Below are positions 15,257 through 27,220 of a stretch of DNA of 64,000 nucleotides, in pieces; positions within the stretch are counted from its first letter, which is position 1, and each line of letters starts with the position of its first letter. The stretch comes from Thunnus maccoyii (Eukaryota; Chordata; Actinopteri; Scombriformes; Scombridae), in NCBI RefSeq assembly GCF_910596095.1, contig NC_056534.1:37185588-37249587 (forward strand). Reading direction: 5' to 3'. A program made the translations under genes and the position numbers. Under the pieces are notes generated by a model that searched no databases, had not been told where the DNA came from, and saw only the letters and a program-made list of their open reading frames with translations.

Positions 15257-18200
15257 ATGTGTTGCAAGGGCTTTCTCAAAATCATGATGTTCATCTTCAA
15301 CGGCGGCATCTTTGTAAGTTTCTGCTTCTGCTGTCAGGCTTTGTTTCATGGTCCTGTCCCACAAGAAAACACAGAAGAGAGCACACAGCCCACAAAGTAA
15401 TATATCAAAGAAAGCAAGCTGTTCCCTTTGGCTTCATATTTTGCTTTTACATAATATTTCCATCTATTTCTGTAAAAAAAATAAAAGAAAAACATCGCTA
15501 CGCACTTTGTACTTTCAGTAATAGCTCACAGGAATAGTTTGACATTTTAGGAAATACACTTATTCGCTAAATATCTAAACCATTCTCATTTTTGTACATT
15601 AAAGATGTACAAAGATGTAAGATGAGTCTCTGATGACGACTATGGGAAGTCACCACACCCAACCATGAAATAGTCCCACAGATAACCTCCTGTAAATGTA
15701 AAGCATGGCCTTTATACAGTTCATTTTATCGTGGTGATAAAACAAATGAGATATGACGTGTTAATTAATGAGTTCAGGCAGATTTCCTTTGCCTCCAGAT
15801 AGAGACAGTGCTTCCTGTCTCTATGATAATGAACAAATATGAGCGTTATTTAAAGGACGGGTTCACAGTTTTTCAAGAAACACAAAGAGGGAATTTAATG
15901 CTAAAAAGACTGTAAATGTGGCAGATATCCACTTGATATGACTCATGTAAGCTTCAGATAAACTTTTAAATGCATTTTTGCACAGACTGTGTAGACACAC
16001 TGTGGATTTCAGCCTCCATCACTTCCATTGAAAGCACATTTGAAGGGGATCTTTTAATAGCCAGTATGAACAGGAGGAATGATTACAGCGAGGAAAACCT
16101 CTTTCACTGTTCCTATGGACACCTGACTGTTGACTTGAAAAATTGTGAACCTGTCCTTCAATGCTTGTCAGAAAAGCAAGTATGTGTTGTTCAAAAAAAA
16201 AACTATTCTTTTAAAAAAGGCATAACCTATTCTATATAATTATCAGGCTCTCTTTTTGTGTTGCACCCGCCGTGCAGGCCGCAGGTGCAGCCATCCTGGG
16301 TGTTGGTGTGTGGGTGAAGGTGGACAGCGGTTCTCTAATGGGTTTACTGGAGCACCTGGAGGATGATCCGTCTGGTTTATCCCAGCTGCTCAACATCAGC
16401 TACCTGCTCATCGCAGTGGGTGGTGTGCTACTGGTCATTGGCTTCCTGGGCTGCTGCGGAGCCATCAGGGAGAGCAGGTGTATGCTGCTGACGGTGAGCA
16501 ATGATTGACAGGTCAACCTCTGCTGAAGAACTGAGAGCACTGAATAAAGTCATTACACTGTCAATAATAATCATCATTAGCAGTAGCAGCCTTTTACTTA
16601 CTTATATTTTGAAAACAGTATCTGTTTGAAATACTGCCAAACTACCCCCCCCCCGCCCCCTCAACCACCACCAACCACCACCACCACCCTTTTGAAGAAT
16701 GAACACTTTCTCCAAATGAAATTAAGTTGAATTAAATCAAATTAAAATAATCTGATTTATTGTGTTACTTTTGGTAGCTCTGTACAGTCTCAGTCTGTTC
16801 AAAGTGAGATAAGCCTCTTTTTTTTTTTTTTTTTTAAATAAAAGGGATTTTTAATTAGTAACTCGAGAGAAGGACAGAAGAGAGAACTATGAGCCAATTT
16901 AGATATAAATTCTGGTAACTGCAAATGCTGAAATATTTAGTGGTTATTTCAGCAGAGAAGAAGAATGCCTTCTCAGTATGGATGTGACGGCTCTCAGGGG
17001 ACCTTGTTAAATATTTTAGACTGTAGCTTTACGTTTGATCCCTGAAGTATTTACCGGCTTCCTGCTAACTTTACATCTGCTTAAATGTTTTTGGTCCAAG
17101 TCTGTCTCTCACGCTCTTGGTGAGACATAATGCTGCTATCAATCAAATGTTTTACACTGAGAGACTCACAGTATCATTTATCTATTTTCTCCCCTTTCAG
17201 TTCTTCAGTATCGTGCTGATTATCTTCCTCGTTGAGGTAGCAGGAGCTGTGGTGCTGCTCGTCTTTCAGGGTTTGGTAAGTGCCTCTCAGAAGCGAAGCT
17301 TCTTGCCAACAACTTCCAGTCAGATTTGGCAACTTGAAAAATCCTGAAGAACTGTGCTAAAATGTCACAAAGCGTGATGATGTGTTTTTGTCAACCTGGT
17401 CCTTCTTAGGCTGATGAGCTTTTTAAGAGTCTCGGGAAAGAAGTTAGAAAAAGCATCAAGAAGGAGTACGGAAAAAACGAAGCTATGACCTCTCTCTGGA
17501 ACGCCACCATGGAGGAGGTACTGTATTTATAATTAAGTCATCTTAGATATGCACATCGCTTTGGTCACAGATAATCATTTTATCCACTTTTGAGACAAAG
17601 GTTGTGGCTCTTTGAGCATACACCAACAATTCTTTGAGTTTTTGAACCCTAAGGGACTTGCAGTTAGGTACCAACCCTTTGCTGATCACCACCAAATTTT
17701 ACCAAATGTAATGGAAAAGTGTAAAATCTAATATCCTCGGTGGAAAGAAGTCTTTGTTTTTTGTTTTTTTACATTACATTTTTTACATGATGGAGCAGGC
17801 CGCACCTCTGTCCACGCTCTGCTACAACATCATGGCAGTGCTGATAAGGCTATTGAACTGTTTTTGTTAAGATTTGGCACTAACACTTTTTTCCCCCTCT
17901 AGTTTAAGTGCTGCGGATACATGAACTACACAGACTTTGAAGGCTCCCCTTATGTCACTGACCATGGAGGAAAGTATCCAACCACATGTTGCAATAGCAC
18001 CATCACTGAGGTTAAGGGTACATGCAGTGCAGATGCAGCAGAACGTTCGGTATGAGACCATGTTACTTGTGGAAGAACTTCATCCATGTTAGCAGTAAAA
18101 CCATTTCGTGATGTAGAGCAACAGTTATTCTCTACTTCTTCTAAAACCTGTCGTTTCTCTTCCAGATGGTTGATGGCTGCCTTGACAAGCTGATGGATCT

Positions 18201-18407
18201 GATAGTGGACAACGCTGTGATAATTGCAGCTGTGGCTTTAGGGATCGCCGCTCTTGAGGTACAGAAAACACTGTCAAAGAGACCTAACCTACATGCCAGC
18301 TCTTCTGAACTTTGTTTAGATGATGTGTTGATGAACTTCTGTCTTTACAGATTGCTGCCATGGTGGTTTCGATGGTTCTCTACAAGGACATCGGTAACAA
18401 AGCATGA
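15257..18407 (+). CDS. Tetraspanin, TSPAN1/TSPAN16-like, 7 coding exons
   Basis: Coding exons are 15257-15313, 16278-16493, 17201-17275, 17410-17517, 17903-18049, 18166-18258 and 18351-18407. All junctions are phase 0 with GT-AG borders, giving 250 aa. It has four membrane segments: from FLKIMMFIFNGGIF into the next exon; LLIAVGGVLLVIGFLGCCGA; FFSIVLIIFLVEVAGAVVLLVF; and AVIIAAVALGIAALEIAAMVV. The large outer loop has FKCCGYMNYTDF, a second CC pair, a lone Cys and a GC before TM4, making six cysteines, with N-glycosylation sequons NAT, NYT and NST. Tetraspanins organise membrane partners into microdomains. The wording (KCCG-NYTDFE-SPY, EVA-AVV) is nearest TSPAN1, while its place next to rab3d matches TSPAN16, so I leave the symbol open. 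Confidence 0.9.
15533..15610. repeat. Fragment of a dispersed fish repeat
   Basis: 'aatagtttgacattttagga' followed by 'aatacacttattcgct' resembles the start of a repeat I know as common in perch-like fish. Only about 75 bp are recognisable, inside tetraspanin intron 2. Confidence 0.4.
15850..16161. mobile_element. MITE family A copy in tetraspanin intron 2
   Basis: TTAA (15850-15853) precedes AGGACGGGTTCACAG. The far end reads GTGAACCTGTCCT, followed by TCAA (16158-16161), a one-base change from TTAA. The tips are inverted repeats of about 27 bp around 'TTCACARTTTTTCAAG'. The inner part matches the 6.5-kb copy in opposite orientation. It lies 110 bp upstream of the second coding exon, close to the branch-point zone. 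Confidence 0.75.
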
Positions 18408-18810
18408 TCCTGTTTGGGATGAAATAACAACATTGTAATTGGAGGAGAAATCTTGCGTGTAAAGTTGTTTTCTATGTATAAAGTTTATTTTCTTTTTTAT
18501 TTAATTAAAAACAGACAGATAAACTAAGGCCTACAAGCGTTGTCAGTATGTTGAGCATTTCAATCCAAAATGGAGAGACAGACGATGGAGATGCTGTGTT
18601 TGTGTTTCAGTGCACATTTATACTGTGATCTATTTATGTTTTTAAAAGGGCTGTCATCAGTTATGTGTGGACATTAGTAATGTGTAATAAAATCTGCATT
18701 CAGTTTGTCAGTTGTTAATACTGTATCACATGCATTCACTTCAATGATATGATAAAATCATTTTTGTATGTTTTGATTGAAATAATAAATATCAGACTCA
18801 ATTTGTTTTT
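18408..18810 (+). other. Tetraspanin 3' untranslated region
   Basis: Canonical AATAAA signals lie at 18686-18691 and 18784-18789, so alternative 3' ends of about 300 or 400 nt are possible. Confidence 0.55.
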
Positions 18811-18948
18811 TATTCATAAAATGATTCTGGTTTTCTTTGGTTTAACATATTTTCATACATTAGTTTGGTAAACATTTAATATGCAAACGCATGCTTGTCA
18901 AGATTAGAAGTAAAACTACGTCAGATGAGAACAGTTCATTTATCATCC

Positions 18949-18986
18949 ACATCAACTAGTTCTAGTAAACTTGTACTAGTTGATGT
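18949..18986. repeat. 12-bp perfect inverted repeat
   Basis: ACATCAACTAGT at 18949-18960 and its reverse complement ACTAGTTGATGT at 18975-18986 are separated by 14 nt. It lies about 160 bp beyond the last tetraspanin polyadenylation signal. Confidence 0.85.
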
Positions 18987-19500
18987 AACAGAGCTGGTAA
19001 ATATGTGTACAAATTTATTTTTGCTATGTTAAATATCATAATATAATTCTGTTAAATCCTTTAAAGAGAGAACATCAGTAAGTATTACAGTTAAGAAACA
19101 ACTGAACTGGTCCTAAAAGAGAGTATAATCAATATTTTTATACTAACGATAGATCACATGACTACTGTACCTTTGTTCTGTGGAGCTTTAGTGTCTTTCA
19201 GCTTATTTTTGTAAACTCACTGTACCAAACAGCAGACCGACAGATGTTTGTGACTAGCTGGTGAGCTTATAGTGAAGCATTTAGCAGCTTAACAGAGGAT
19301 TTTACTCAGGAGTTAGTGGGGAGCAAAAACATCTGAATGGAGAGTCAATTTATTGTGTACATTCTTCAGTTGGACAGAAACATGACTGCATGTGTTACTC
19401 TGTGTTTGCTGGTTGTGTAAATAAGCAAATGTTTGCCAAGTTACTCACTGTATCAGCTTTATAAGGTGACAGTGTTAGTGTTGTGCTTATGGCTCGTTTC

Positions 19501-19519
19501 TGCTGCCACCAAGTGGCCA
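19501..19519 (-). promoter_or_regulatory. Strong CTCF-like motif
   Basis: The minus strand reads TGGCCACTTGGTGGCAGCA, matching the 19-bp vertebrate CTCF consensus at 18 positions by my count. It sits in non-genic DNA between the tetraspanin and dand5. Confidence 0.5.
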
Positions 19520-21156
19520 AAAAAAAAAAGAGTTAATGCAAGTTTAAAAGGGAAGAGAGAGACTGGAAGCTTAAAGGTGAAGAATGAAGGCCTCATATGC
19601 TGATTTTCAAAATCATGAGGATATATTTTCAATATCTGTACACAGACCAGTCCTTTCTCAATCTAGCCTCTCAGTTGTTGTTGTTTTTTTCATCTAAAGG
19701 AATAACTGGTATTTTATCTGCACATGCTGGGTGATTTTATGGCACAGATAAAAAAAAACATTTGTGTGGTTTCAAATGCCTGACAGAGTTCATCAGTTTT
19801 TCACATAAACACTTCCAATCACAAACAGATTGATTTAGTTATTTCTCAATTGTGTTGCGGGCCATTAGTACAGTTAGCAAGGTTTATAGGGTCAGACCTC
19901 AGTGATAAATAATAACAGTGAACAGCTATTAATGGTGGAATGGAAAGCTGTAAATGTTCTCGTCTAGCCTTGTGGTTCCTTCACTGTGCTTTATGCAGTG
20001 TGAGTACATTTCCACAGGTCAACTGTGCTGTGAATATCTTTAGTGGGTCTAGTTAGTGAAGTTTAATGTGTCCTCATGTCTGGCCGCTGAATCAGCAGGT
20101 TTTCCCATAACATGCTGTACCATAGATACCTGATGACCCCGTTCAGTGGCGTCATAATCTGAAAACATGTCCCTCTTACCTACATCATAAAACAGTTGGA
20201 ACTGCAGTTTATTGCAACACGTGACAATGCCGAGTGTATTTTCACTCTGAGGTAGGAGGCGCATACATCTGCAGGCGCTATTGAAAAGGAAAACTTTAAG
20301 AGTACATGAAGTGAAGTCAGGATACAGTAACATGTCAGCCAGTCTCGTGTCACACCATAATGTACTTATATGAGCATTTAGTACATTATTATCTATTGAC
20401 ATAAAAAAATATGCTTCCTCAGTCAGGTTTCAGGTTACATCTATTCAAAGCTTTCATGATAGTTAATTTTATATATACACATGTTATTTAAGTGGAGCCG
20501 TCTCCAACATGTGTTTTGTGTATTTATCATTATTTACAATGAATGTTTACAATATAATTAATTTATCTTTTGTTTGCTTGTATGTTTACTTAGATAATTA
20601 CTTTCTATGTGACAAAATGTATGACCTGAATTTTACAGTTTTTTAGCAGCACTTTGTTTCTTTCCTGCCACATGTTCTGTTACTGTTGCTATATGTACAC
20701 TATGTGTCTCACTTCAAAATCAATCAGCTATAACCCTTTAATATTCCTTGAGCACTGCTTAGAGAGTGACGATCATAGTCAGGACCAGATGACCTTTGAA
20801 AGTTCCACCTTTGTTTGTTTCCTTCAGATGATTCAGCCCGTCAGTCAGGACACTTCTTACAAGCACAATACTGATTTCTTCTGCAATTACTGTAACACCA
20901 TGCTTCCTTATATCTTGTTTTATTGACTTTATCTCTTGGCTTGATCAGCGACAGAAGGAGGAAGTTGTGTAAAACAATTGACAAAGTCAATAAACCTGAC
21001 TTAACCTTGTTTCTAAACTGAGTTTCTGCATTCTGAAAATAGTATAATAGTCATTATAATTGTCAAAGGCCGAAACAATTTCTACACTGAACTGAACTGA
21101 GTTGAACTTACAGTGAGAGAGCAGGTGGATTGGAAGAGGAGTTAAAACTTTGTAAA

Positions 21157-21175
21157 CTGTGCCCTCTTGTGGAAA
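21157..21175 (-). promoter_or_regulatory. Weaker CTCF-like motif
   Basis: The minus-strand core CCACAAGAGGGCAC has one mismatch to the central CTCF consensus, with further mismatches in the flanks. Confidence 0.3.
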
Positions 21176-22451
21176 AAGTTTATTCTGCAGATAAAAGAAG
21201 GGATTTATTTATTGTTAATAATACTGAACACATCCTCACACATCTTATATTATTACTAATACTGCAATCATTCAATAAAATCGGTATATAGACCTCACCA
21301 ACTGGTGTGTGTGCAAAGTCAGTGTCCTTGAGAATTAAACAGCTTAAGTCGCTGGACTTTCCCATTCCTGCACCTATCTGGACCACACTGCTCAGCGGTG
21401 GCTCTGGGAAACAGACATGGAGAGGAGGCAATAAGGAGAAAGTGCCTCTTAACATCCGGGTCTCTATGAGAAAATCAAACATCCTTTCTGTTATAACTGA
21501 TGGCCCGTCAACAGCCCGTGTGTGATCAGGTCACGGGTGACAGAACACACTGAAGTCTAATGGTGTAATGATGGGATGTCAAGGGAGAGGCTGTTAACAC
21601 AGAGAACATAAACTCATTGTTTTACAGCCAGAGGAAACTGGAACACCTGCTGAATAAGAAGGTTTTATTGGTGACTAGACAACATTTTTAACTACAGCAG
21701 TTTCCCTGAAGCTTATTTTTTATTTTTTATTCCCTACTAAGTTTGCAGTGTTTTGGTTTGTTGTTTGTTTCAATTACACTCATTTCCTTTATGTGCATGT
21801 TGCATATTGTACTTGACTTTTGATGCTTGTACAGAAAATTTTGAATGATCTGTAATATATTGTATGCAGGATGCAAGAAAAATCCATAATTTTCTCATTT
21901 TTTCTTTTGCATTGTCTTTGTCAGTGTATGTTTTGGGACCCCCTTAAAAATGAGAAACTCAAGGGGGTTTAATCCTGATATAATAAATGTTACTCACACA
22001 GTCAAATCTGAATGGTTTCAAAGGCTGGTTGAAATGGCTGAAAACCACCAGATCTCAACACAACTCAACACCATTTGGAGATTTTGGACTTATGTGTTAG
22101 TCAAAGATGTGTTAAACGTGTGCCTAATTAAACAAAGACACTTTATGTTGATTTTCCCTTTAACTTTTCACCCATTATCCATTAAAATTTTCACTAAAAA
22201 ACCAAAATACTCTAAATTAAAGCACACCCACTGAATCAACCCACAGGTTCCATTATTCAGAAACTCAGAGATCAAAATCCCTCTTCAGATGTTTTATGAC
22301 CATGTTTCTAACACTCACCTTGAAACTGAAATCCTTTCAGTCTGGCAACCATCCACGACCTGGATTTTTAAGCTTGGTGTGATGTCTGGTCTGGTGTGGG
22401 AATTGCGACACCTTCTTTGCATTAAAACACAGGTGAGAACTGGCAGCTGTC

Positions 22452-22666
22452 TATATAAAAGACTCCCTCCATCACACTGTCAAAGCACTGACAGCAAGGT
22501 TACCATTTGGGACCTTGGACCACACCACCAGATTTTTTTTTTGTTTGTTTTGTTTCTTTATACTGACTTCTGCTGTATTTGTTTGGCTGTTTTTAGTCTG
22601 TCTTTTAACATTTCTGTACTATTTCTCCAATCATTTTAGAGAAGTATCACCTTTTTTTGTCAGAGT
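22452..22666 (+). promoter_or_regulatory. dand5: dand5 TATA-box promoter and 5' leader
   Basis: TATATAAAA (22452-22460) lies about 210 bp upstream of the ATG, which would place transcription start near 22480. No splice signal is needed between them. The ATG at 22667 begins a clear signal peptide. Confidence 0.65.
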
Positions 22667-23778
22667 ATGGCCCTCCTCATCAGCTTCGTCTTTCTGTCGA
22701 GTTGGACAACTGTAGCGTTCACGTTTCCTCACAACACTTTTGACAACATTCTGAGAGGGTCGAGGATCGAATTTGAGTCATCTGGCAGCGGACCCGATGA
22801 ACCTTTGCAGGGAATAGTCAAAGTTGTGCAGCTGGACCCTCACGCCTTAGCCCAGTCGGGGCTCTTCAGACGGGGATTGACCCCCAGAAGAGCCCCCTCC
22901 CTCAGCTCCAGATTGTCCTTCCCTGCCTTCCTGTCTCAGGGGCGTGCAGGTCCGGCCTCCAAGGCCCCTGTGAATCCACTACACCACCTGCACCCTAAAA
23001 ACCCCACTGAGATGGAACTAAAGAAGAGACAAGGCCTGCAGATGTGGCAGAGAGCCATAGATAAAGGAGACAAGATGACCATGTCCCTGCCAGTCAACCT
23101 GAAGGACACCAAACAGACATGCACTGCAGTACCTTTCACTCAGGTAAGATGTTTATATCCTGTGTTATTCTAAGACTTTATTTCCTTTCTCTGCCAAATA
23201 TATTTCTGAGCATGAAAAATAACATTTAGATGAGTGATTTTTTTTACACACTTAAATAGAATATAGCGAATTTCCTAGTGCAAGGAAGTGCTGATTTTTC
23301 AGTGGCAATTAGAGAGATGTCTGCTTACTCATAAAGCTGATTATGGCTCTGCTGGTGGATTAGCAGTGATGGTGTGGACCTACATAAACACATTGTGTTG
23401 ATTTTTACACCCTCAGAGGTAACACTGACAATATTGCTGTGATGTTTAACCTAATCTCGTGCTTCTCTGTCATCTTCCCAGCGTGTGACAGCAGACGGAT
23501 GCAACACAGTAACAGTGCACAACAAGTTGTGTTTCGGCCAGTGCAGCTCCCTGTTCGTTCCATCTGAAGGGGAGTTTTCCGGGCCGGGTGCCGGGGTGGG
23601 GTCCCACCGCCAGGCCCCCTGCTCCCGCTGCGCCCCGTCCAAAGCTCACATTGTGGCTGTGCCCCTGCGCTGTGGAGCTGAGGTCCGGGAGAAGAGCGTG
23701 ATGGTGGTGGAGGAGTGTAAGTGTGAGACGGGACGTGAGGAGAAGAACGCTGAGACTGCAGCTTCAACACACCTCTAA
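22667..23778 (+). CDS. dand5: DAN-domain protein 5 (Charon/Cerberus-like 2), secreted Nodal antagonist, 2 exons
   Basis: Exons are 22667-23143 and 23482-23778, phase 0, giving 257 aa. Residues 1 to about 18 form a signal peptide. A poorly structured Pro/Arg-rich propeptide follows. The DAN/CTCK cystine-knot domain runs from about C152 to C240, with cysteines at 152, 166, 176, 180, 206, 209, 223, 238 and 240. It includes LCFGQCSSLFVP and the closing EECKCE. MWQRAIDKGDKMTMSLPVN and TCTAVPFTQRVT just before the knot are typical of Dand5. Known role: asymmetric inhibition of Nodal at the left-right organiser (Kupffer's vesicle in fish). The two-exon structure, split at PFTQ, fits the family. The gene appears intact. 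Confidence 0.92.
23144..23481 (+). other. dand5: dand5 intron
   Basis: This 338-bp intron runs from donor GTAAGATG to acceptor CTTCCCAG. Nothing further is recognised in it. Confidence 0.85.
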
Positions 23779-23824
23779 TTGTTTTTCAGCTGTGGTGACA
23801 CGAATACATGACACTGTTGTTTTC

Positions 23825-23880
23825 TGAAATATGTGAATCTATCCTTTAACTACAGTTAAAGGATAGATTCACATATTTCA
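23825..23880. repeat. Perfect 27-bp palindrome made of facing MITE ends, in the dand5 3' flank
   Basis: Positions 23825-23851 are the exact reverse complement of 23854-23880, with a 2-nt centre. Each arm is a family A terminal inverted repeat ending in TTAA (23846-23849 and 23856-23859). It begins 46 bp after the dand5 stop codon, so it should lie in the mRNA, where it could fold into a 27-bp stem. Confidence 0.95.
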
Positions 23881-24335
23881 AGTCTGTCACACGTGTTTTT
23901 CTTGCTTTAATCATTCCTCCTGTTCATACTGGCCATTTAGAGATCCCTTCATAATGCATTTTCAAGTGAGTGTAAGTGATGGGGGACAAAATCCACAGCC
24001 CTCCTTCTGTGCAAAAATGTATTTGAAAATGTATTTGATAAGCTGATATGAGGCTTCAGCTGTCCACATTAATCAAATGAAGTCGATATCTTTCAAAGTT
24101 ACAATCTTTTTAGTGGCAGATTTCCTCTTTTTGTTATGATCCTTCCACTGCAGCTGACCAGGAAAACACTGTCTGCCCACACACACAGAGAGGGAATTAT
24201 TACATTAAAAAGACTGTAACTGTGGAAAATATCCACTTTGACTGACTCAGATAGCTGAAGCCTCATATTATCTTCAGATAAACTTTTTGACTCATTGTCA
24301 AATCACTTCCAAGATATCGCCATTATCTTTTTATT
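23854..24335. mobile_element. MITE family A, two partial copies in inverted orientation
   Basis: 23856 to about 24170 follows the 6.5-kb element in forward order (TTAA, tip, 'ccacagccctccttct', 'gtcgatatctttc', 'cctctttttgtta'). Then about 24185-24330 repeats the same interior in reverse complement ('aaaaagactgtaactgtgg', 'gctgaagcctcatatta'). The pair forms an imperfect inverted repeat of roughly 140-bp arms. No far-end terminal repeat is visible, so the right side is degenerate. Confidence 0.65.
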
Positions 24336-25627
24336 CTGACAATTGTAATCAATATTTACATATGTAGATGTATGTGAGTCTGAATGTGTTATTCAGAGTG
24401 CTCTGGTGGCTTATTTCACCACTAATTGTTGACAAGATGACCTATATTTTGGTCATGCAATTTTTTCTGTTGCAACAGATGGAACTGTCCACATTGGACT
24501 TGTGTTAATGTTCAAAATTTTGTTTAGATTAATCTAAACTGAAATGTTGTGTTGTGTAATATTGTCATTAAAAGAGCCTGTTTGTCCACATTCCTTTTGC
24601 CTGGCATTGCTAATGAGTTTTCTTCCAGCACTGTTAGATTAGTGCAATTTAGTTTGCATGCAAAGCTTGAGTAAAAACATGAAGAGCATTTGTTGTTTTT
24701 TTCCACCCACTCTCGTATTCAAGTGTTCAAGTGTCAGCTCCTATATTTTATTAAAAAGCTGTGTTCCGCCGACTTTTAGCACATAGCACTTACATCTGAA
24801 AGCACCAAACTAGAGAGCAAACGAGCTATTGAGCACGGGTACTTAGCAGTAAGCAAACATAATTGTTTCAGCATGGACCCCTGAATTATGTATAGGAACC
24901 ACCTATTCTCATGCCCAATCTCTTTTCAGTGTAGTTGTGGGAATTTGAACATCATTCACCACAGATGCACTTGAGCGAGTGGGTATGTGTGATTATGTGT
25001 GTGTGTGTGTGTGCTTTTTTTCAGTTAGGGCCCATAAAACCTATTATTCATTTATATCCTGGCACCTGGGCCTGGTAAAGTGAACTCATCCCACACATCT
25101 CTACATACATTCCCAGAGGAGCATAAAGAAGGGGGCTCTTTACGTTTCCTTGGCATGTTGTCAAAATGACTGCTTAGATGGCCATTTGCATTCACGTGGG
25201 CTTTCTGAAAAAGTGAAAGCGTACATTGCGCTACGGGGGTGCATTGAGTCCCTTGGTTTCCATTAGCATGTGATTAACATCTTGGGTTGATGGCTATATT
25301 TCCCGAGATTGATGGGACAAATATTTGCCCAGGTCTTAGCGATGAGGAATTAGGGGCCACTTTTAATCAGGCACTTGTTTTTTTCTAAATATGCAGAAGG
25401 TGGAGATGTTGGGAGGCTCATACAGCCGCACTAGCGGTAATCAAATTCTGCAATTTAAATTCTCATTCCTCATAGTGAAGGTGGTTGTTTGTGAAGTGTC
25501 AGAATCTGGGTTATTTACAACTAAACATGCACTCTGTGTAGTCATCCAGCTCTGCTATTATACAATGGTGCACTTGCTCTCTACAAAAATTTCCCCCACT
25601 GCGCTGTTGTGTTGCGCTGGTATGTGT

Positions 25628-25663
25628 GATGATGATGATGCTGATGATGATGATGATGATGAT
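25628..25663. repeat. (GAT)n microsatellite
   Basis: GAT trinucleotides with one interruption (GCT). Its translation produces an acidic Asp run in one frame, which is not a real protein. Confidence 0.95.
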
Positions 25664-27044
25664 TGTGTTGAACCGTGTATTCTCTCCAATCTCTGTACTA
25701 TCCTTCATGTAATCTTTTGTCTTTTTTTTTTCTCTGAAGAAAGAGAGATAAAAAAAGAAAATGGGCATAGTGGAGGGAGGGGAGGAAAAGGAGAGGAGGA
25801 GGGTGGTTGTTGATTGAACAAACAAGGTGCACAAGAGAGTGCACCACTTAGCAAGACAGATGTCAGCCCCCTTTGCATTGTGGGATCCGGCGGAGCACTC
25901 CTGCGTCATTAAGGATGGCCTGGTTCCCATGGCGAGGGGAAAGGAAGGAGCGAAAGGAGGAGGGCCCGCTGCCAAGTTCAGCGCCTCGGGGATCAGATCA
26001 GCGTCACGGGGTGCTAAGTGGCCTAGTTAGCGCTTTAAAACGCACAATGAGCTGCCTGCTCTTTCTGCTTGTGTGTAGGCCTTTTAACTGTCAGAGATGG
26101 AAATGGTTGGGAGGTGTATGTCATGGAGGGGGGGGGGGCACACGATATCAGTTCAGACCAGGTGTATCAAGGGGAAACTGAATTACAAATAGAGGTTTTG
26201 AGGCCTCTTTTTGTACATTTACTTTTTTTCATAGATACAGTTAATTAACTCTGTGAGGTGCTTATTGTGGCTCATTGTGTCTTGTGTTAATCGACTACAA
26301 AACAAATATTCCCAGGTCAGACCATTTTGAGCTGATGATGTCTTACCTCTGACTTCCTGTGTGTTCCTCTGTATCTCTAGCTCTGGCATGGTAGACTATA
26401 TGGTGCTAAGCTACCTAAGTAACTAAATGTTGCTGGAAGGGAAATGTCCACCAGATTTTTCCCAGCCGCTTAGGGGTCCACTGGAGCTAAACCGTCATGG
26501 TAGATTGGACCAGCCTGGAGAGCAGATCAGGCTCCTAGATCTGGCACCAGCAAGTGAGAGCTAACAGGGGTCCATCACGCACTCTCTGGAAGGAAATCGG
26601 GATGGTAGCAAGGTACACCAGGAGGAATATTTGTAATATCGTAATGTCCTGTTAAGTCATAGACCAGACAGATTCTTCTCACCTAAATCCCGCCGGTACA
26701 GGTTTACTGCTGTAGGTGTCAGGCTCTGGGTGTGAGGGTGTCTGGACCATGGCTAACATCTACCTCCCTACTGATGCAGTGGTACATTCTCACTCGGTGG
26801 TGTTAGTCTGGACCAGCTGGTCAAAGTTGGCTCTGCTGGAGATAGTGCCCCGGGCTAAGCCTGCCAGCCTACTGCCATTCTGCCTGGCTGCCAGCCCGCC
26901 TGCCAGGCTGTCTGTGGGGTGCTGAGAAGGACTGAGATAGGTGTAGCCTGCAGACAGCAACATCAAAATTTGTCATTGGATAAATTCTTCTTTGGTTTTA
27001 GTATCTGGTACTATCACTGTCACTATTACAAGAATACAATGGGT

Positions 27045-27220
27045 TGATGTGTGTGTGTGTGTGTGTGTGCACTTTTTTTGCCTTTGTGTCAGTTAGGTGT
27101 TTGCTGACTGCTACCTCTTTGCACAATGGGGGTGGGGGGCACAGTGGGAAAACATTCACTGCCATTGTCCTGATAATGTGTATGTGACAAATAAAACTTG
27201 AAAATGAAATGAAATGACTG
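27045..27220 (+). repeat. Possible 3' tail of a LINE-type retroelement
   Basis: A GT tract is followed by 'gtgacaaataaaacttgaaa' and a short 'aaatgaaatgaaatga' tail. This layout (AATAAA-like word then a simple repeat tail) is usual for fish non-LTR elements. No reverse transcriptase remains. Confidence 0.3.

Larger units (their letters stand above)
18811..22440. other. Intergenic region between tetraspanin and dand5
   Basis: This 3.6-kb AT-rich stretch holds no supported gene. It carries a 12-bp inverted repeat near 18.95 kb and CTCF-like motifs near 19.5 and 21.2 kb. The longest open frames (for example 117 codons on the minus strand at 20049-20402) show no family resemblance. Confidence 0.55.

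Noticed and set aside
20049-20402. 117-codon minus-strand frame in the tetraspanin-dand5 interval
   Set aside because: Composition is more protein-like than most, but I recognise no family, and there is no partner exon or promoter.
22289-22639. 116-codon + strand frame just upstream of dand5
   Set aside because: It runs through the dand5 TATA box and leader. The frame is chance.
25511-25975. 154-codon minus-strand frame
   Set aside because: It contains an Ile run from the GAT repeat and a low-complexity Ser/Phe stretch, and looks compositional.
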